From Clostridium_X cadaveris (GTDB taxonomy: Bacteria > Bacillota > Clostridia > Clostridiales > Clostridiaceae): a DNA stretch of 64,000 nt. The first letter of the stretch is position 1. Every line of letters starts with the position of its first letter. The notes beneath the pieces are model-generated. The model did no database searches. It was not told the DNA's origin and was given only the letters and a program-made list of their open reading frames with translations. Of this stretch, positions 50,922 to 58,766 are shown piece after piece. The stretch lies in assembly GCF_039521325.1 (NCBI RefSeq), contig NZ_BAAACD010000010.1. One strand, 5' to 3'. The position numbers and the translations under genes were made by a program.

Positions 50922-51686
50922 ATGGAATTTCCAATATCTTTACTTTTCATATGTCCAATGGTATTTTTGGCGGGGTTTATAGATGCTGTAGCAGGGGGAG
51001 GAGGAATCATCACCTTACCTGTGTACATGCTTACAGGGCTACCTGCTCATCAAGCCTATGGATGTAATAAATTTTCAGCAGCAGCAGGAACAACATTTTC
51101 AGCTGCAAGATTTTTAGTTAATAAAGCATTAGATCTTAAAGTAGCCATAATATCAGCTATAAGTGCATTTATAGGTTCAGCAGTAGCCTCAAGAATAGTG
51201 TTATATTTACCAGGTGAATTCTTAAAAAAGATGCTAATTATAGTTTTGCCAATAGTAGCGGTATTAATATTTATAAAGAAGGATTATGGTGAAGAAAATC
51301 AATCTGCTGGTCTAAGCAAGAATAAGATGATAACTTTTGCAATTCTTATAGGTGTTTTAATAGGACTCTATGATGGAATATTTGGACCGGGAACAGGTAC
51401 CTTTGCAATAATAGCTTATACTATGATAATGAAATATGATTTAAGAACTGCATCAGGAAATGCCAAGATATTAAATTTAGCCTCCAACTATGCATCGGTA
51501 ATTACCTACATGATGGCTGGAACAGTAGTATATAGTATAGCAGTACCAGCGGCAGTATGCGGTATATTAGGAAATTATCTGGGAGCAGGTTTTGCTATAA
51601 AAAAAGGAGCTAAGTTTATTAAGCCTATGATGGTAGTAGTAGTTGTCCTTATATTAGGTAAGATGTTTATAGATGTATTTATGTAA
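50922..51686 (+). CDS. TSUP-family (TauE/SafE) anion permease
   Basis: Membrane protein of about 254 residues with eight predicted helices. Repeated family motifs are VFLAGFIDAVAGGGGIITLPVYMLTGLPAHQAYGCNKFSAAAGT in the first half and IGLYDGIFGPGTGTFAIIAYTMIMKYDLRTASGNAKILNLASNYAS in the second. Substrates in the family are sulfite, sulfoacetate or other organic anions. The start at 50922 follows GGGAGG; an in-frame ATG at 50904 would place that ribosome site inside the gene. Control by the divergent LysR protein is likely. Confidence 0.92.
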   Translation: MEFPISLLFICPMVFLAGFIDAVAGGGGIITLPVYMLTGLPAHQAYGCNKFSAAAGTTFSAARFLVNKALDLKVAIISAISAFIGSAVASRIVLYLPGEFLKKMLIIVLPIVAVLIFIKKDYGEENQSAGLSKNKMITFAILIGVLIGLYDGIFGPGTGTFAIIAYTMIMKYDLRTASGNAKILNLASNYASVITYMMAGTVVYSIAVPAAVCGILGNYLGAGFAIKKGAKFIKPMMVVVVVLILGKMFIDVFM

Positions 51687-51768
51687 AATTTTTAATAGAT
51701 AGATTATGGGAGCTTGATATAAAAAATGGATCATGTCTAAGTTCCTGACTCCTAGTCTACAAAATGTT

Positions 51769-51812
51769 AAAGGGTATAGAAGTTCAAGAGAATATTCTAT
51801 ACCCTTTAATAT
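51769..51812 (+). terminator. Intrinsic terminator
   Basis: AAAGGGTATAGAA (51769-51781) pairs perfectly with TTCTATACCCTTT (51795-51807). Confidence 0.8.
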
Positions 51813-51881
51813 TTTGAAAGAAGGACATTAGCTTGTGTATGTCAAATTAGATATAAAATATGATAAAGGAGATATTGAGAT

Positions 51882-52496
51882 ATGAAAGTTTTACTTATAA
51901 ATGGAAGTCCACATAAAAATGGATGCACTTTTACTGCTTTGAATGAGGTGGCAGGAAGTTTAAATAAAAATGGAATTGAATCAGAGATAATTCATATAGG
52001 AACAAAAGCAATACAAGGCTGCATAGCCTGTGGTAGATGTAGGGAAACTGGGAAATGTGCATTTCGAGATGAAGTTTATAATGAACTATTTGAGAAAATA
52101 CAAGAAGCAGATGGTGTGGTAGTTGGCTCTCCTGTTTATTACGCAGGTCCTAATGGCTCACTTTGTGCTATGCTAGATAGACTGTTTTACTCAGGTTCAA
52201 GATACATGACGAATAAACCAGCAGCTGCAGTTGTAAGCTGTAGGAGGGGAGGAGCCAGTGCAACTTTTGATAGATTAAATAAATACTTTACTATCAATCA
52301 AATGCCAGTGGTTTCATCACAATACTGGAACTCAGTTCATGGAAACACTCCAGAGGAGGTAAAGCAGGATTTAGAGGGGCTTCAAATTATGAGAACACTA
52401 GGAAATAATATGGCATGGATGATAAAAACTATGAAAGATGCAAAATATACTCTACCTGAAAGAGAAAAGAGAGTATCAACAAATTTTATAAGATAG
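51882..52496 (+). CDS. NADPH-dependent FMN reductase-like flavoprotein
   Basis: Flavodoxin-fold protein of 204 residues. The FMN phosphate loop is INGSPHKNGCTFTAL. A CxxCxxxxxC stretch (GCIACGRCRETGKC) resembles the compact cluster site of iron-sulfur flavoproteins, though spacing differs from the best-known ones. ADGVVVGSPVYYAGPNGSLCAMLDRLFY is the second flavin contact. The reductant and substrate are unknown. AAAGGAG precedes ATG. Spacing suggests possible co-transcription with the GNAT gene 35 bases on. Confidence 0.9.
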   Translation: MKVLLINGSPHKNGCTFTALNEVAGSLNKNGIESEIIHIGTKAIQGCIACGRCRETGKCAFRDEVYNELFEKIQEADGVVVGSPVYYAGPNGSLCAMLDRLFYSGSRYMTNKPAAAVVSCRRGGASATFDRLNKYFTINQMPVVSSQYWNSVHGNTPEEVKQDLEGLQIMRTLGNNMAWMIKTMKDAKYTLPEREKRVSTNFIR

Positions 52497-52531
52497 AAGT
52501 TTAAGAATAAAATTGACAGGAGAAGTTTTGA

Positions 52532-53056
52532 ATGGAGATTGAATTTAGAGATTTATGTAAAGAGGATAAGGAATATTTTTTTCCATGGATTAAGGATGAA
52601 GAAGTCATAAGATACTCATTGTCCTTATTTCAGAAAATGAAAAATGATGAGGAGATATCAACGTGGTTTGACAAATTATTACTAGATAAGTCATCATATA
52701 AAAAAGCTATTGTAGATGTTTGTAAGAATAGAATAATAGGATACGCTGGTATAGCCAAGATAAGTGAAACAAATCTTTCGGGAGAGTACTTTATATTTAT
52801 TGGAGATAAAACTTATCATGGAAAAGGTGTTGGAACATACGTGACAAAGGAAATAGTCAAAAGCGGATTTCAAGAACTTAATCTTAACAGAATAATGCTT
52901 ACAGCATTTGAAAAGAATATATCAGCGGTAAAAGCTTATACCAAAGCAGGCTTTAAGATGGAAGGGATAATGAGACAGGCTTTTTATAGATATGGTGAAT
53001 TTTATAATAAAATTATAATGAGCATATTAAAGGAAGAGTATCTAGCTGATAGCTAA
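52532..53056 (+). CDS. GNAT-family N-acetyltransferase
   Basis: Acetyl-CoA-dependent transferase of 174 residues, RimJ/RimL-like. Motif A with the CoA pyrophosphate loop is GDKTYHGKGVGTYVTKEIVKSGFQELNLNRIMLTAFEKNISAVKAYTKAGFKMEG, followed by MRQAFYRYGEFYNKIIMSIL. The acceptor may be a protein N-terminus, an amino sugar or a drug. AGGAG precedes ATG. Confidence 0.92.
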   Translation: MEIEFRDLCKEDKEYFFPWIKDEEVIRYSLSLFQKMKNDEEISTWFDKLLLDKSSYKKAIVDVCKNRIIGYAGIAKISETNLSGEYFIFIGDKTYHGKGVGTYVTKEIVKSGFQELNLNRIMLTAFEKNISAVKAYTKAGFKMEGIMRQAFYRYGEFYNKIIMSILKEEYLADS

Positions 53057-53091
53057 AGTAAATTAACGAATTTATTAATAAATATAAAGTA

Positions 53092-53143
53092 GGGATATGT
53101 TGCAAAAGTGATAAAATATTGTGCAGTATATCTTTTTTATTTT
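53092..53143. terminator. Probable terminator
   Basis: GATATGTTGCA (53094-53104) pairs with TGCAGTATATC (53122-53132, two G-U pairs), followed by a T-run. It ends the GNAT unit and overlaps the 3' end of the convergent gene. Confidence 0.6.
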
Positions 53144-53709
53144 AGCTTTACTGTTGTGGTGAACCATTGACTTCCACCACCACCAAAATCATAATTGATC
53201 ACTACGTTATAGTCGTCAGTCCATTCTATACTGTATTGGTTAGTAGAAAACGGTTTGAATCCATCATCAGTTCCGATAGATTGGTTAATATCCTTAATAA
53301 ATATACCGTACTTTCTCACATAAAATGTACTGTTTCCATAAAACCAAGCTGAACGCTCTGATACTACCAAAGTTTTATTACCGCTAGGATTCTTGAAGGA
53401 AAAGTACTTATCATCCGAAAATCCCAACATGTAAAAAAATACTCCACCAAGTATAAGTATAGTTGCAAAGACAGTATATAATATTCGATTTATTTTGTCT
53501 TGTTTAGTGGGAGCTGGAGTACCATCAAATAAAGGAAATAGTATTAAAACTATTATAAGAATAAGTCTTATAAAATTAGGATTTAAACCAAAGACAAATA
53601 GGCTTAAACCAAAACCAAATTCTAAAATTCCTTGCAGTAGTAGAAATATAACTATCAATGCTGCAAAGGATGCTCTTTTACTAGAGTATATTTTCTTATT
53701 AGTTTTCAT
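53137..53709 (-). CDS. DUF5412-like membrane protein
   Basis: Protein of about 190 residues. Three hydrophobic segments cover about 12-110 (FAALIVIFLLLQGILEFGFGLSLFV, LILIIVLILFPLF and ILYTVFATILILGGVFFYML). The rest is an extracytoplasmic beta-rich domain (SGNKTLVVSERSAWFYGNSTFYVRK and YSIEWTDDYNVVINYDFGGG). The match to DUF5412 is from memory and not certain. The start at 53709 has AGGAGA seven bases upstream; a start at 53739 has none. Confidence 0.65.
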   Translation of the reverse strand: MKTNKKIYSSKRASFAALIVIFLLLQGILEFGFGLSLFVFGLNPNFIRLILIIVLILFPLFDGTPAPTKQDKINRILYTVFATILILGGVFFYMLGFSDDKYFSFKNPSGNKTLVVSERSAWFYGNSTFYVRKYGIFIKDINQSIGTDDGFKPFSTNQYSIEWTDDYNVVINYDFGGGGSQWFTTTVKLK

Positions 53710-53846
53710 AATAAAATCTCCTATTTCCAAATTATACATTGTATTTTATATAATGATAATATATATGGACTGTTTTATCAATTACATTGAATAAATTAAA
53801 ATGGCTTTTAGTGATAAAGAAACTTTTTGTATAGAATTACTACATA

Positions 53847-53887
53847 AAAAAATACCGTATTATTCAAAAGAATATACGGTATTTTTA
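53847..53887. terminator. Bidirectional terminator
   Basis: AAATACCGTAT and ATACGGTATTT form a perfect stem between 53850 and 53883, with A-rich and T-rich flanks usable on both strands. It serves the minus-strand gene at 53929. Confidence 0.7.
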
Positions 53888-53928
53888 TTTATAGTTACTC
53901 TATAAATTATTTTCATAGTTAGTACCCA

Positions 53929-54258
53929 TTATATCCACATGGGTCTCCTACAGCAAATTTCTTGAAAAATAATAAAAAGAAAAATTAATAACACTATATT
54001 ATTAAAATATCCATAACTATAATTGCAGTTGTTGTTACAATTATTTTCATTATATTTGAAACATTCGTCAGCATTAATGCAGAATTTAGTATTTAATTTC
54101 TCTCTTGTTGGGTCAAGTTTTACTTTTTTACATGTGCTTGCGGATTTACCTTTGCAGTTTTTCCATTTTCTAATACATTCTGTATCTTTTACATAAAGAT
54201 TAGTACATGGTATATCTGAATTCGAATCTTTTAATATAGCTACAGTATCTCTATTCAT
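53929..54258 (-). CDS. Cysteine-rich hypothetical protein with C-terminal hydrophobic segment
   Basis: Protein of about 109 residues that I do not recognise. It has eleven or so cysteines, many in short-spaced groups (DTECIRKWKNCKGKSASTCKK, NADECFKYNENNCNNNCNYS), then one hydrophobic helix (NNIVLLIFLFIIFQ) and a terminal CCRRPMWI. The start at 54258 lies nine bases after AAAGGA; upstream ATG codons at 54264-54267 are alternatives. It is divergent from another Cys-rich gene at 54489. Such proteins are typical of spore coat or exosporium, but that is inference. Confidence 0.6.
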   Translation of the reverse strand: MNRDTVAILKDSNSDIPCTNLYVKDTECIRKWKNCKGKSASTCKKVKLDPTREKLNTKFCINADECFKYNENNCNNNCNYSYGYFNNIVLLIFLFIIFQEICCRRPMWI

Positions 54259-54488
54259 TCTCATCATTCCTTTATATTTATTTTTTGTATAAATCTGCTT
54301 TGTATTATTATATTATTTGAATCAATAATAGCTACAAACTTTTTAAAAATATGTGTCGTAATTTATTTATTATCATATATTAGTAATATAAGATCTATTT
54401 AAGTGTAAAAATCTAAAAAAATCTAGAATATGATTTATAGTTTACAAATTATGCGTTTATACAAAAAGATTAAAAAGGAGTGTACCAT

Positions 54489-54869
54489 ATGTATAATGAG
54501 AAAAATGTATATTTAAATGAAGTCGATCCAACTCCACCTGGGACAGCATTAACACTTTCAAATTGTCAATGTCCGTATACTACAAGTTCAGTTGATTTTA
54601 ATGCCGCAACTAGTTGTAGGTTTATAGATGTTCCTGTTAGAGTTCTTAATCTTTGCCCAAATAAAGAATTTATTTTGTTTGTAACCGTTTACGATGCTGC
54701 GAGGAATAAAATTGGTCAAATCTGTGATATATTTGCCAGTCCATCAAGCAATCCTTGTACCACTCCCTATCGTCATAATGTAAGGCTAGCAATTAAAAAG
54801 CCTGTTTGCTCAACTGATACAATTTATGTAGTGGTCAATGGAAATTATACAAGTATTTGTGATATATAA
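54489..54869 (+). CDS. Cysteine-rich hypothetical protein (possible spore or surface protein)
   Basis: Protein of 126 residues with no signal peptide and about nine cysteines (LSNCQCPYTT, SCRFIDV, LNLCPNKEF, GQICDIF, SNPCTTPY, KPVCSTD, TSICDI). The pattern suggests a beta-sandwich monomer: VPVRVLNLCPNKEFILFVTVYD and VRLAIKKPVCSTDTIYVVVNGNY. AAAAGGAG lies eight bases before ATG; a GTG at 54480 is in frame but without a ribosome site. I do not recognise the family. A terminator follows. Confidence 0.65.
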   Translation: MYNEKNVYLNEVDPTPPGTALTLSNCQCPYTTSSVDFNAATSCRFIDVPVRVLNLCPNKEFILFVTVYDAARNKIGQICDIFASPSSNPCTTPYRHNVRLAIKKPVCSTDTIYVVVNGNYTSICDI

Positions 54870-54898
54870 TAGTTAAATTTTATAATGCTTATAAACTC

Positions 54899-54925
54899 AG
54901 GGCTATCGCATGATAGCCCTTAATT
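54899..54925. terminator. Intrinsic terminator
   Basis: AGGGCTATC (54899-54907) pairs perfectly with GATAGCCCT (54912-54920) around a GCAT loop, then TAATTTTTAATT. Confidence 0.75.
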
Positions 54926-54962
54926 TTTAATTGTGAAACAATTAAATTTCTTTAAGGAACTT

Positions 54963-55472
54963 TCAGTTTAAATCATTAAAATTTTTAATTATTTCAGCAT
55001 TTGATGGAGGTGCGAAATTTGAATATGGCTCTGGATTTATTGGAAGTTTCTTTTTAAAAAGTATATAGGTTGGTTTATAAAAATACACATATTTTTCTTG
55101 CATCCAATGGATATCTATTTTTTCAATTAATATATGTCCACCTCTTATAACTGGGTACTCTGGAGATAACCAGAAAGGAGCGTTTAAAAAAGCAAAAAAG
55201 CATATTACTAAAATGATTAAAAGAGAAGAAGCTATAGAGGTCACCCTGAGAATTCCCACCTTAATTTCACTAGAGAACTTTGATATGAAGTAAATCATTG
55301 GTGATATCATAAGACTGAGAAAATTCAAGAAAAATAAAGTATTAATTATACCTAGGAATTCTAAATTTTTTTCTGATAGTTTTAAATAAAAAAGAGAAGT
55401 GATATAGATGATAACTACAGAAATATTTATGATTATAATTTTAAAAAAACTATTTCTTAACTTAATAAACAT
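54963..55472 (-). CDS. Hypothetical membrane protein
   Basis: Protein of 169 residues with three or four hydrophobic helices in the first 100 residues (IIIINISVVIIYITSLFYL, IINTLFFLNFLSLMISPMIYF, SLLIILVICFFAFL). A C-terminal tail with several aromatic residues and prolines follows (FWLSPEYPVIRGG, YVYFYKPTYILFKKKLPINPEP). GGGGAGG precedes the ATG on the minus strand. I do not recognise it. Confidence 0.65.
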   Translation of the reverse strand: MFIKLRNSFFKIIIINISVVIIYITSLFYLKLSEKNLEFLGIINTLFFLNFLSLMISPMIYFISKFSSEIKVGILRVTSIASSLLIILVICFFAFLNAPFWLSPEYPVIRGGHILIEKIDIHWMQEKYVYFYKPTYILFKKKLPINPEPYSNFAPPSNAEIIKNFNDLN

Positions 55473-55795
55473 ATGGACATCCTCCCCAAATTCAATTTTG
55501 TAATTAAAGAAAATAGAGTAAATAGGTTTTGGGATATGATTAGTTTTATTGGTGAGATTATTTAGAAACCCTCGATGAAAATGCTTTCTGTCTATTACAA
55601 TTATTATACTAAATTTTACTAAAAATTAATATGACTATTAATATATAAAAATGATATTTACTAATACGAGAGTGGTTATAAAAAAATCTAATTCTTTATA
55701 AAACTTAAACATTTTTAATGAAATGATAAAGATTTCTATACGTAATAGAACGTCGTGTATGATATAATCATTAGCATGAGTAAATTTTTAGGCGG
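55473..55795 (+). promoter_or_regulatory. Intergenic region with promoter and palindrome before the YczE-like gene
   Basis: No gene is visible. TATAAT lies at 55763-55768. The palindrome TTCTAT-ACGTA-ATAGAA (55734-55750) covers the -35 position, as a repressor operator would. The rest is AT-rich sequence without features I can support. Confidence 0.45.
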
Positions 55796-56443
55796 GTGAA
55801 AAGGTTGAGCAAGAAACTTAATGATAAAAGAATTTTGATTAAAAGAATTTTATTTTTTATTCTTGGAATAGCAGCTACGGCACTAGGAGTTTCCTTGACT
55901 ATAATTTCCAATTTTGGAGCGGGATCATGGGATGCCTTGAGCGTTGGACTTAGCAATACATTTGGATTGACCGTAGGAACCTGGGTTGTAATAGTTGCAG
56001 TAATTTTAATAATTGCTAGTGGTATTCTCTTGAAGAAAATTCCAAGGTTTTCGACACTTTTAACATCTTTTGTAACAGGAGCAGGAATTGATTTATGGCT
56101 GGCTGTTTTTAGAGGAATTAAAGTAACAGGTATAGTGAATGAATTTTTAGTTTTTATGGGAGGAATAATTATCATAGGATTTGGTGTGGCAATGGTGGTA
56201 TTAACTGAGCTTCCTCCAGGACCAATTGATTACTTTATGCTTGTCCTTAAAGAACGATTTAATCTTTCCTTAGGAGTTGCCAAGACTATATCCGAAGCTA
56301 TAGGACTTATACTAGGACTTACATTCCATGGACCTATAGGGATAGGAAGTATAGTAATTGTAATTATTATGGGACCTGTAATCCACTTCTTCTCTAAAAT
56401 ATTGACCCCTAAAATTAGTAAACATATTAATAGAGCGGCATAA
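55796..56443 (+). CDS. YczE/YitT-family membrane protein
   Basis: Membrane protein of 215 residues with five or six helices. The family signature is FFILGIAATALGVSLTIISNFGAGSWDALSVGLSNTFGLTVGTW, followed by GFGVAMVVLTELPPGPIDYFMLVL. YczE-type proteins are widespread and poorly characterised; B. subtilis YczE affects bacillomycin or surfactin production. The start is GTG at 55796 without a strong ribosome site; TTG at 55805 is possible. A terminator follows, so it is monocistronic. Confidence 0.85.
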   Translation: MKRLSKKLNDKRILIKRILFFILGIAATALGVSLTIISNFGAGSWDALSVGLSNTFGLTVGTWVVIVAVILIIASGILLKKIPRFSTLLTSFVTGAGIDLWLAVFRGIKVTGIVNEFLVFMGGIIIIGFGVAMVVLTELPPGPIDYFMLVLKERFNLSLGVAKTISEAIGLILGLTFHGPIGIGSIVIVIIMGPVIHFFSKILTPKISKHINRAA

Positions 56444-56446
56444 ACT

Positions 56447-56498
56447 AAAAACAGCTGATATGAAATGATTCAATTATTTCGTGTCAGCTGTTTTTTTT
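56447..56498 (+). terminator. Intrinsic terminator
   Basis: AAACAGCTGA (56448-56457) pairs with TCAGCTGTTT (56484-56493), extended inwards by GAAAT/ATTTC, then a T-run. Confidence 0.85.
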
Positions 56499-56627
56499 AC
56501 GTAAGGTATAAGATGATTTAGAGGATTTTTATTGAATTTCTTATAAATGTTTTATACGTTTCATATATATTAATATTGAATACTTGTGAGAGACTACAGA
56601 AAGAAAATTCTTGGCTGGGGGGAGAGT

Positions 56628-58364
56628 ATGGTAATTATAAAATCTGAAGGTCAAATGATAAATAGTTATAGAAACAAAAAGTTTGTTTCGTCTATGGATG
56701 GATTAAGAGAAGCCGAAAAAAAGGAAATAATTTTAGAGGGAATTTGCATAAAGTGCGACAGGGAAAATAATCTTAAAATAAAATTGGGAAATATCATAGG
56801 AACTATACCATATGATGAACTTTCAAACGGAGCAGACCACATGAGAATCAGTGAGGCATGGACAATGGTAAACAAACCTGTACAATTTCTTGTTGAAAGA
56901 ATTGAGAGTGGAGATAGTTATGGGGTAGTATTATCTAGAAAGAGAGCCATGAATATTGTAAGAGAAGAAATCTGGGGTAAACTTAAACTAGGAGACTATG
57001 TTTCAGGAACTATAAAAGTTATAGATTCGGAAAAAGCAATGGTTGATATAGGGTGTGGAAATCTAGCTGTTTTATCGAAAGATGATGTGTGTGACGTAAA
57101 ATTAGATAACATATTAGAAAGATTTCATGTAGGGGAAGAAATAGAGGCGAGAATAAAGGATAAGGATAAAAATAATATCTTTATAAGTACTAAAGAGTTT
57201 TGGGAGATTTGGGACAAGAATATAAAAGATATTGAGGAAGGTACTTTTGTATCAGGTGTTATCAAAAATAAGATTTCAAATGGAGTTTTAATAGAACTTA
57301 ATGAACATGTACGCGGGATAGCTAACTATTATAAGGGAACATCTTACGGAGATGTGGTAACGGTATATATAAAAAAGATAGATCCTGTAAAGAAGAGAAT
57401 AAAGGTTGAGATTGTAACTGATGATTATGAGTTTTACAAAAAAGAAAAAGAGGATTTTAAAGAAAAAACTAAAGATAATATAATAGGAAAAAAAGATAAT
57501 AGCAGAAGATGGGAAGGTTCATTTAAAGGAAAATCTCCTTTTGTTATTGTACAAGGAGAACAAAGGGAAATAGAGCATTTCGGAAATGATTATGTATCGA
57601 TATATCAAATAATATTTGATGTCAAACATAATTATATAAATGAAATACATTATAAAATTCTTGAAATAGTGAATAAACACAGATATGTAACTTCAAAACA
57701 GATAACGGACATAATGAATTATTATAAATTTGATACTACTCAAGAACGAATAAAAAGAGCTATGAAGATATGCCTTAAAAAGCAGCTTTTAGAAAGATGC
57801 TTTTTTGCAAATAATGGGGGATGTTCAAGTTATAAAGTTTATTCTCTTGGAAAAAATGGAGCTGACCTTCTTAGATATCGTGGAAATAAGAGTTATTGGA
57901 ACCCACTAGAATCCGTAGAAAAACCGGATAAGATTAAAAAGGTATTGGCTACAAACCAGATAATAACTGCCTATATGAAATGCAGCCATGATTTTAAAAA
58001 TTATTATATAAATCAAATAATAACTGCAAAAGAAGATGATATTGCAACAGTAAGAGCTAGTGCTATAATTTACACAGAACAGAATGATTATGTGTATGAA
58101 GTAATAAGGAGAAAAGAAAATTGGGAAAAGTGTCTATGTGATAAGCTAACAAGATATGAAAAAGTATTTGAGAACATAGAGTTTACAAATCTCGAATTTG
58201 ATAAAAAGCCTAAGTTTGTAATATGTGGAGAAGATAAGGAGCAAAATATTGAAATATCTGATCTTTTAAAAGGTATGGACTTTAAAAATCTTAGAATTTT
58301 ATACACAGTGGATAAGCTAAACCTTGTAGAAAATTTCGAAAACTCAATTTATGAGATTAAATAG
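56628..58364 (+). CDS. Three-S1-domain protein fused to a winged-helix/replication-relaxation-like C-terminus
   Basis: Protein of about 578 residues with an unusual architecture. Three S1/OB-type RNA-binding repeats lie at about 35-105 (LEGICIKCDREN...IGTIPYDEL...VVLSRKRA), 118-190 (GDYVSGTIKVIDSEKAMVDIG...IFISTKE) and 203-265 (GTFVSGVIKNKISNGVLIEL...KRIKVEIV). After a Lys-rich linker comes a winged-helix region (INEIHYKILEIVNKHRYVTSKQITDIM) with YKVYSLGKNGADLLRYRG, and a mixed alpha/beta tail (YVYEVIRRKENWEKCLCDKLTRYEKVF) resembling replication-relaxation proteins. I chose ATG 56628, which follows GGGGGGAG; a GTG at 56586 is in frame. Function unknown; it may combine RNA and DNA binding. Confidence 0.7.
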   Translation: MVIIKSEGQMINSYRNKKFVSSMDGLREAEKKEIILEGICIKCDRENNLKIKLGNIIGTIPYDELSNGADHMRISEAWTMVNKPVQFLVERIESGDSYGVVLSRKRAMNIVREEIWGKLKLGDYVSGTIKVIDSEKAMVDIGCGNLAVLSKDDVCDVKLDNILERFHVGEEIEARIKDKDKNNIFISTKEFWEIWDKNIKDIEEGTFVSGVIKNKISNGVLIELNEHVRGIANYYKGTSYGDVVTVYIKKIDPVKKRIKVEIVTDDYEFYKKEKEDFKEKTKDNIIGKKDNSRRWEGSFKGKSPFVIVQGEQREIEHFGNDYVSIYQIIFDVKHNYINEIHYKILEIVNKHRYVTSKQITDIMNYYKFDTTQERIKRAMKICLKKQLLERCFFANNGGCSSYKVYSLGKNGADLLRYRGNKSYWNPLESVEKPDKIKKVLATNQIITAYMKCSHDFKNYYINQIITAKEDDIATVRASAIIYTEQNDYVYEVIRRKENWEKCLCDKLTRYEKVFENIEFTNLEFDKKPKFVICGEDKEQNIEISDLLKGMDFKNLRILYTVDKLNLVENFENSIYEIK

Positions 58365-58589
58365 CAATTTAAAAAAAGTTTTTATAAGAAAATTATTAAC
58401 AATTTCTGAACCGAATTTGAATAATATTTAAACAAATATAGAAATATAAAGCAATTAATAGATAAAATGAGTGCTTTTTCAATTTTAAAGATGAAAAAAT
58501 ATAAAGTTATGAACTTGTGAAATGAAATTTCAAATAAAAGCGTAGAAATTTGTAATACGGTTTTGCTTTTAAAGTTAAATGTTATGTAC

Positions 58590-58684
58590 TATAATTTAAT
58601 TAATGAAATATATGAAAGCGTTGTTACTGGTTATGCAGGCAAGAGCTAATGATATCTATTGCTAGGTGTTATTAGCTCTTTTTT
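58590..58684 (+). promoter_or_regulatory. RAT antiterminator, cre site and terminator of the EIIBC operon
   Basis: TATAAT (58590-58595) lies just before a LicT/GlcT-class antiterminator. AGCGTTGTTACTG (58617-58629) and CAGGCAAGAGCT (58636-58647) have stems AGC/GCT and CTG/CAG. TGAAAGCGTTGTTA (58613-58626) matches the CcpA cre consensus at 12 of 14 positions and overlaps it. The terminator AAGAGCTAAT (58641-58650) pairs perfectly with ATTAGCTCTT (58671-58680), extended by GATATC/GGTGTT, then Ts to 58684. It shares the RAT 3' arm. The 222 bases between the previous gene and the promoter show no other features. Confidence 0.85.
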
Positions 58685-58766
58685 CGTAATTTTAAATAAG
58701 TTATAAAGTATTTTAATTGACTAGGAAACATCGTCTTTCATAAAAATATTTAAGGGGGATAAGATT

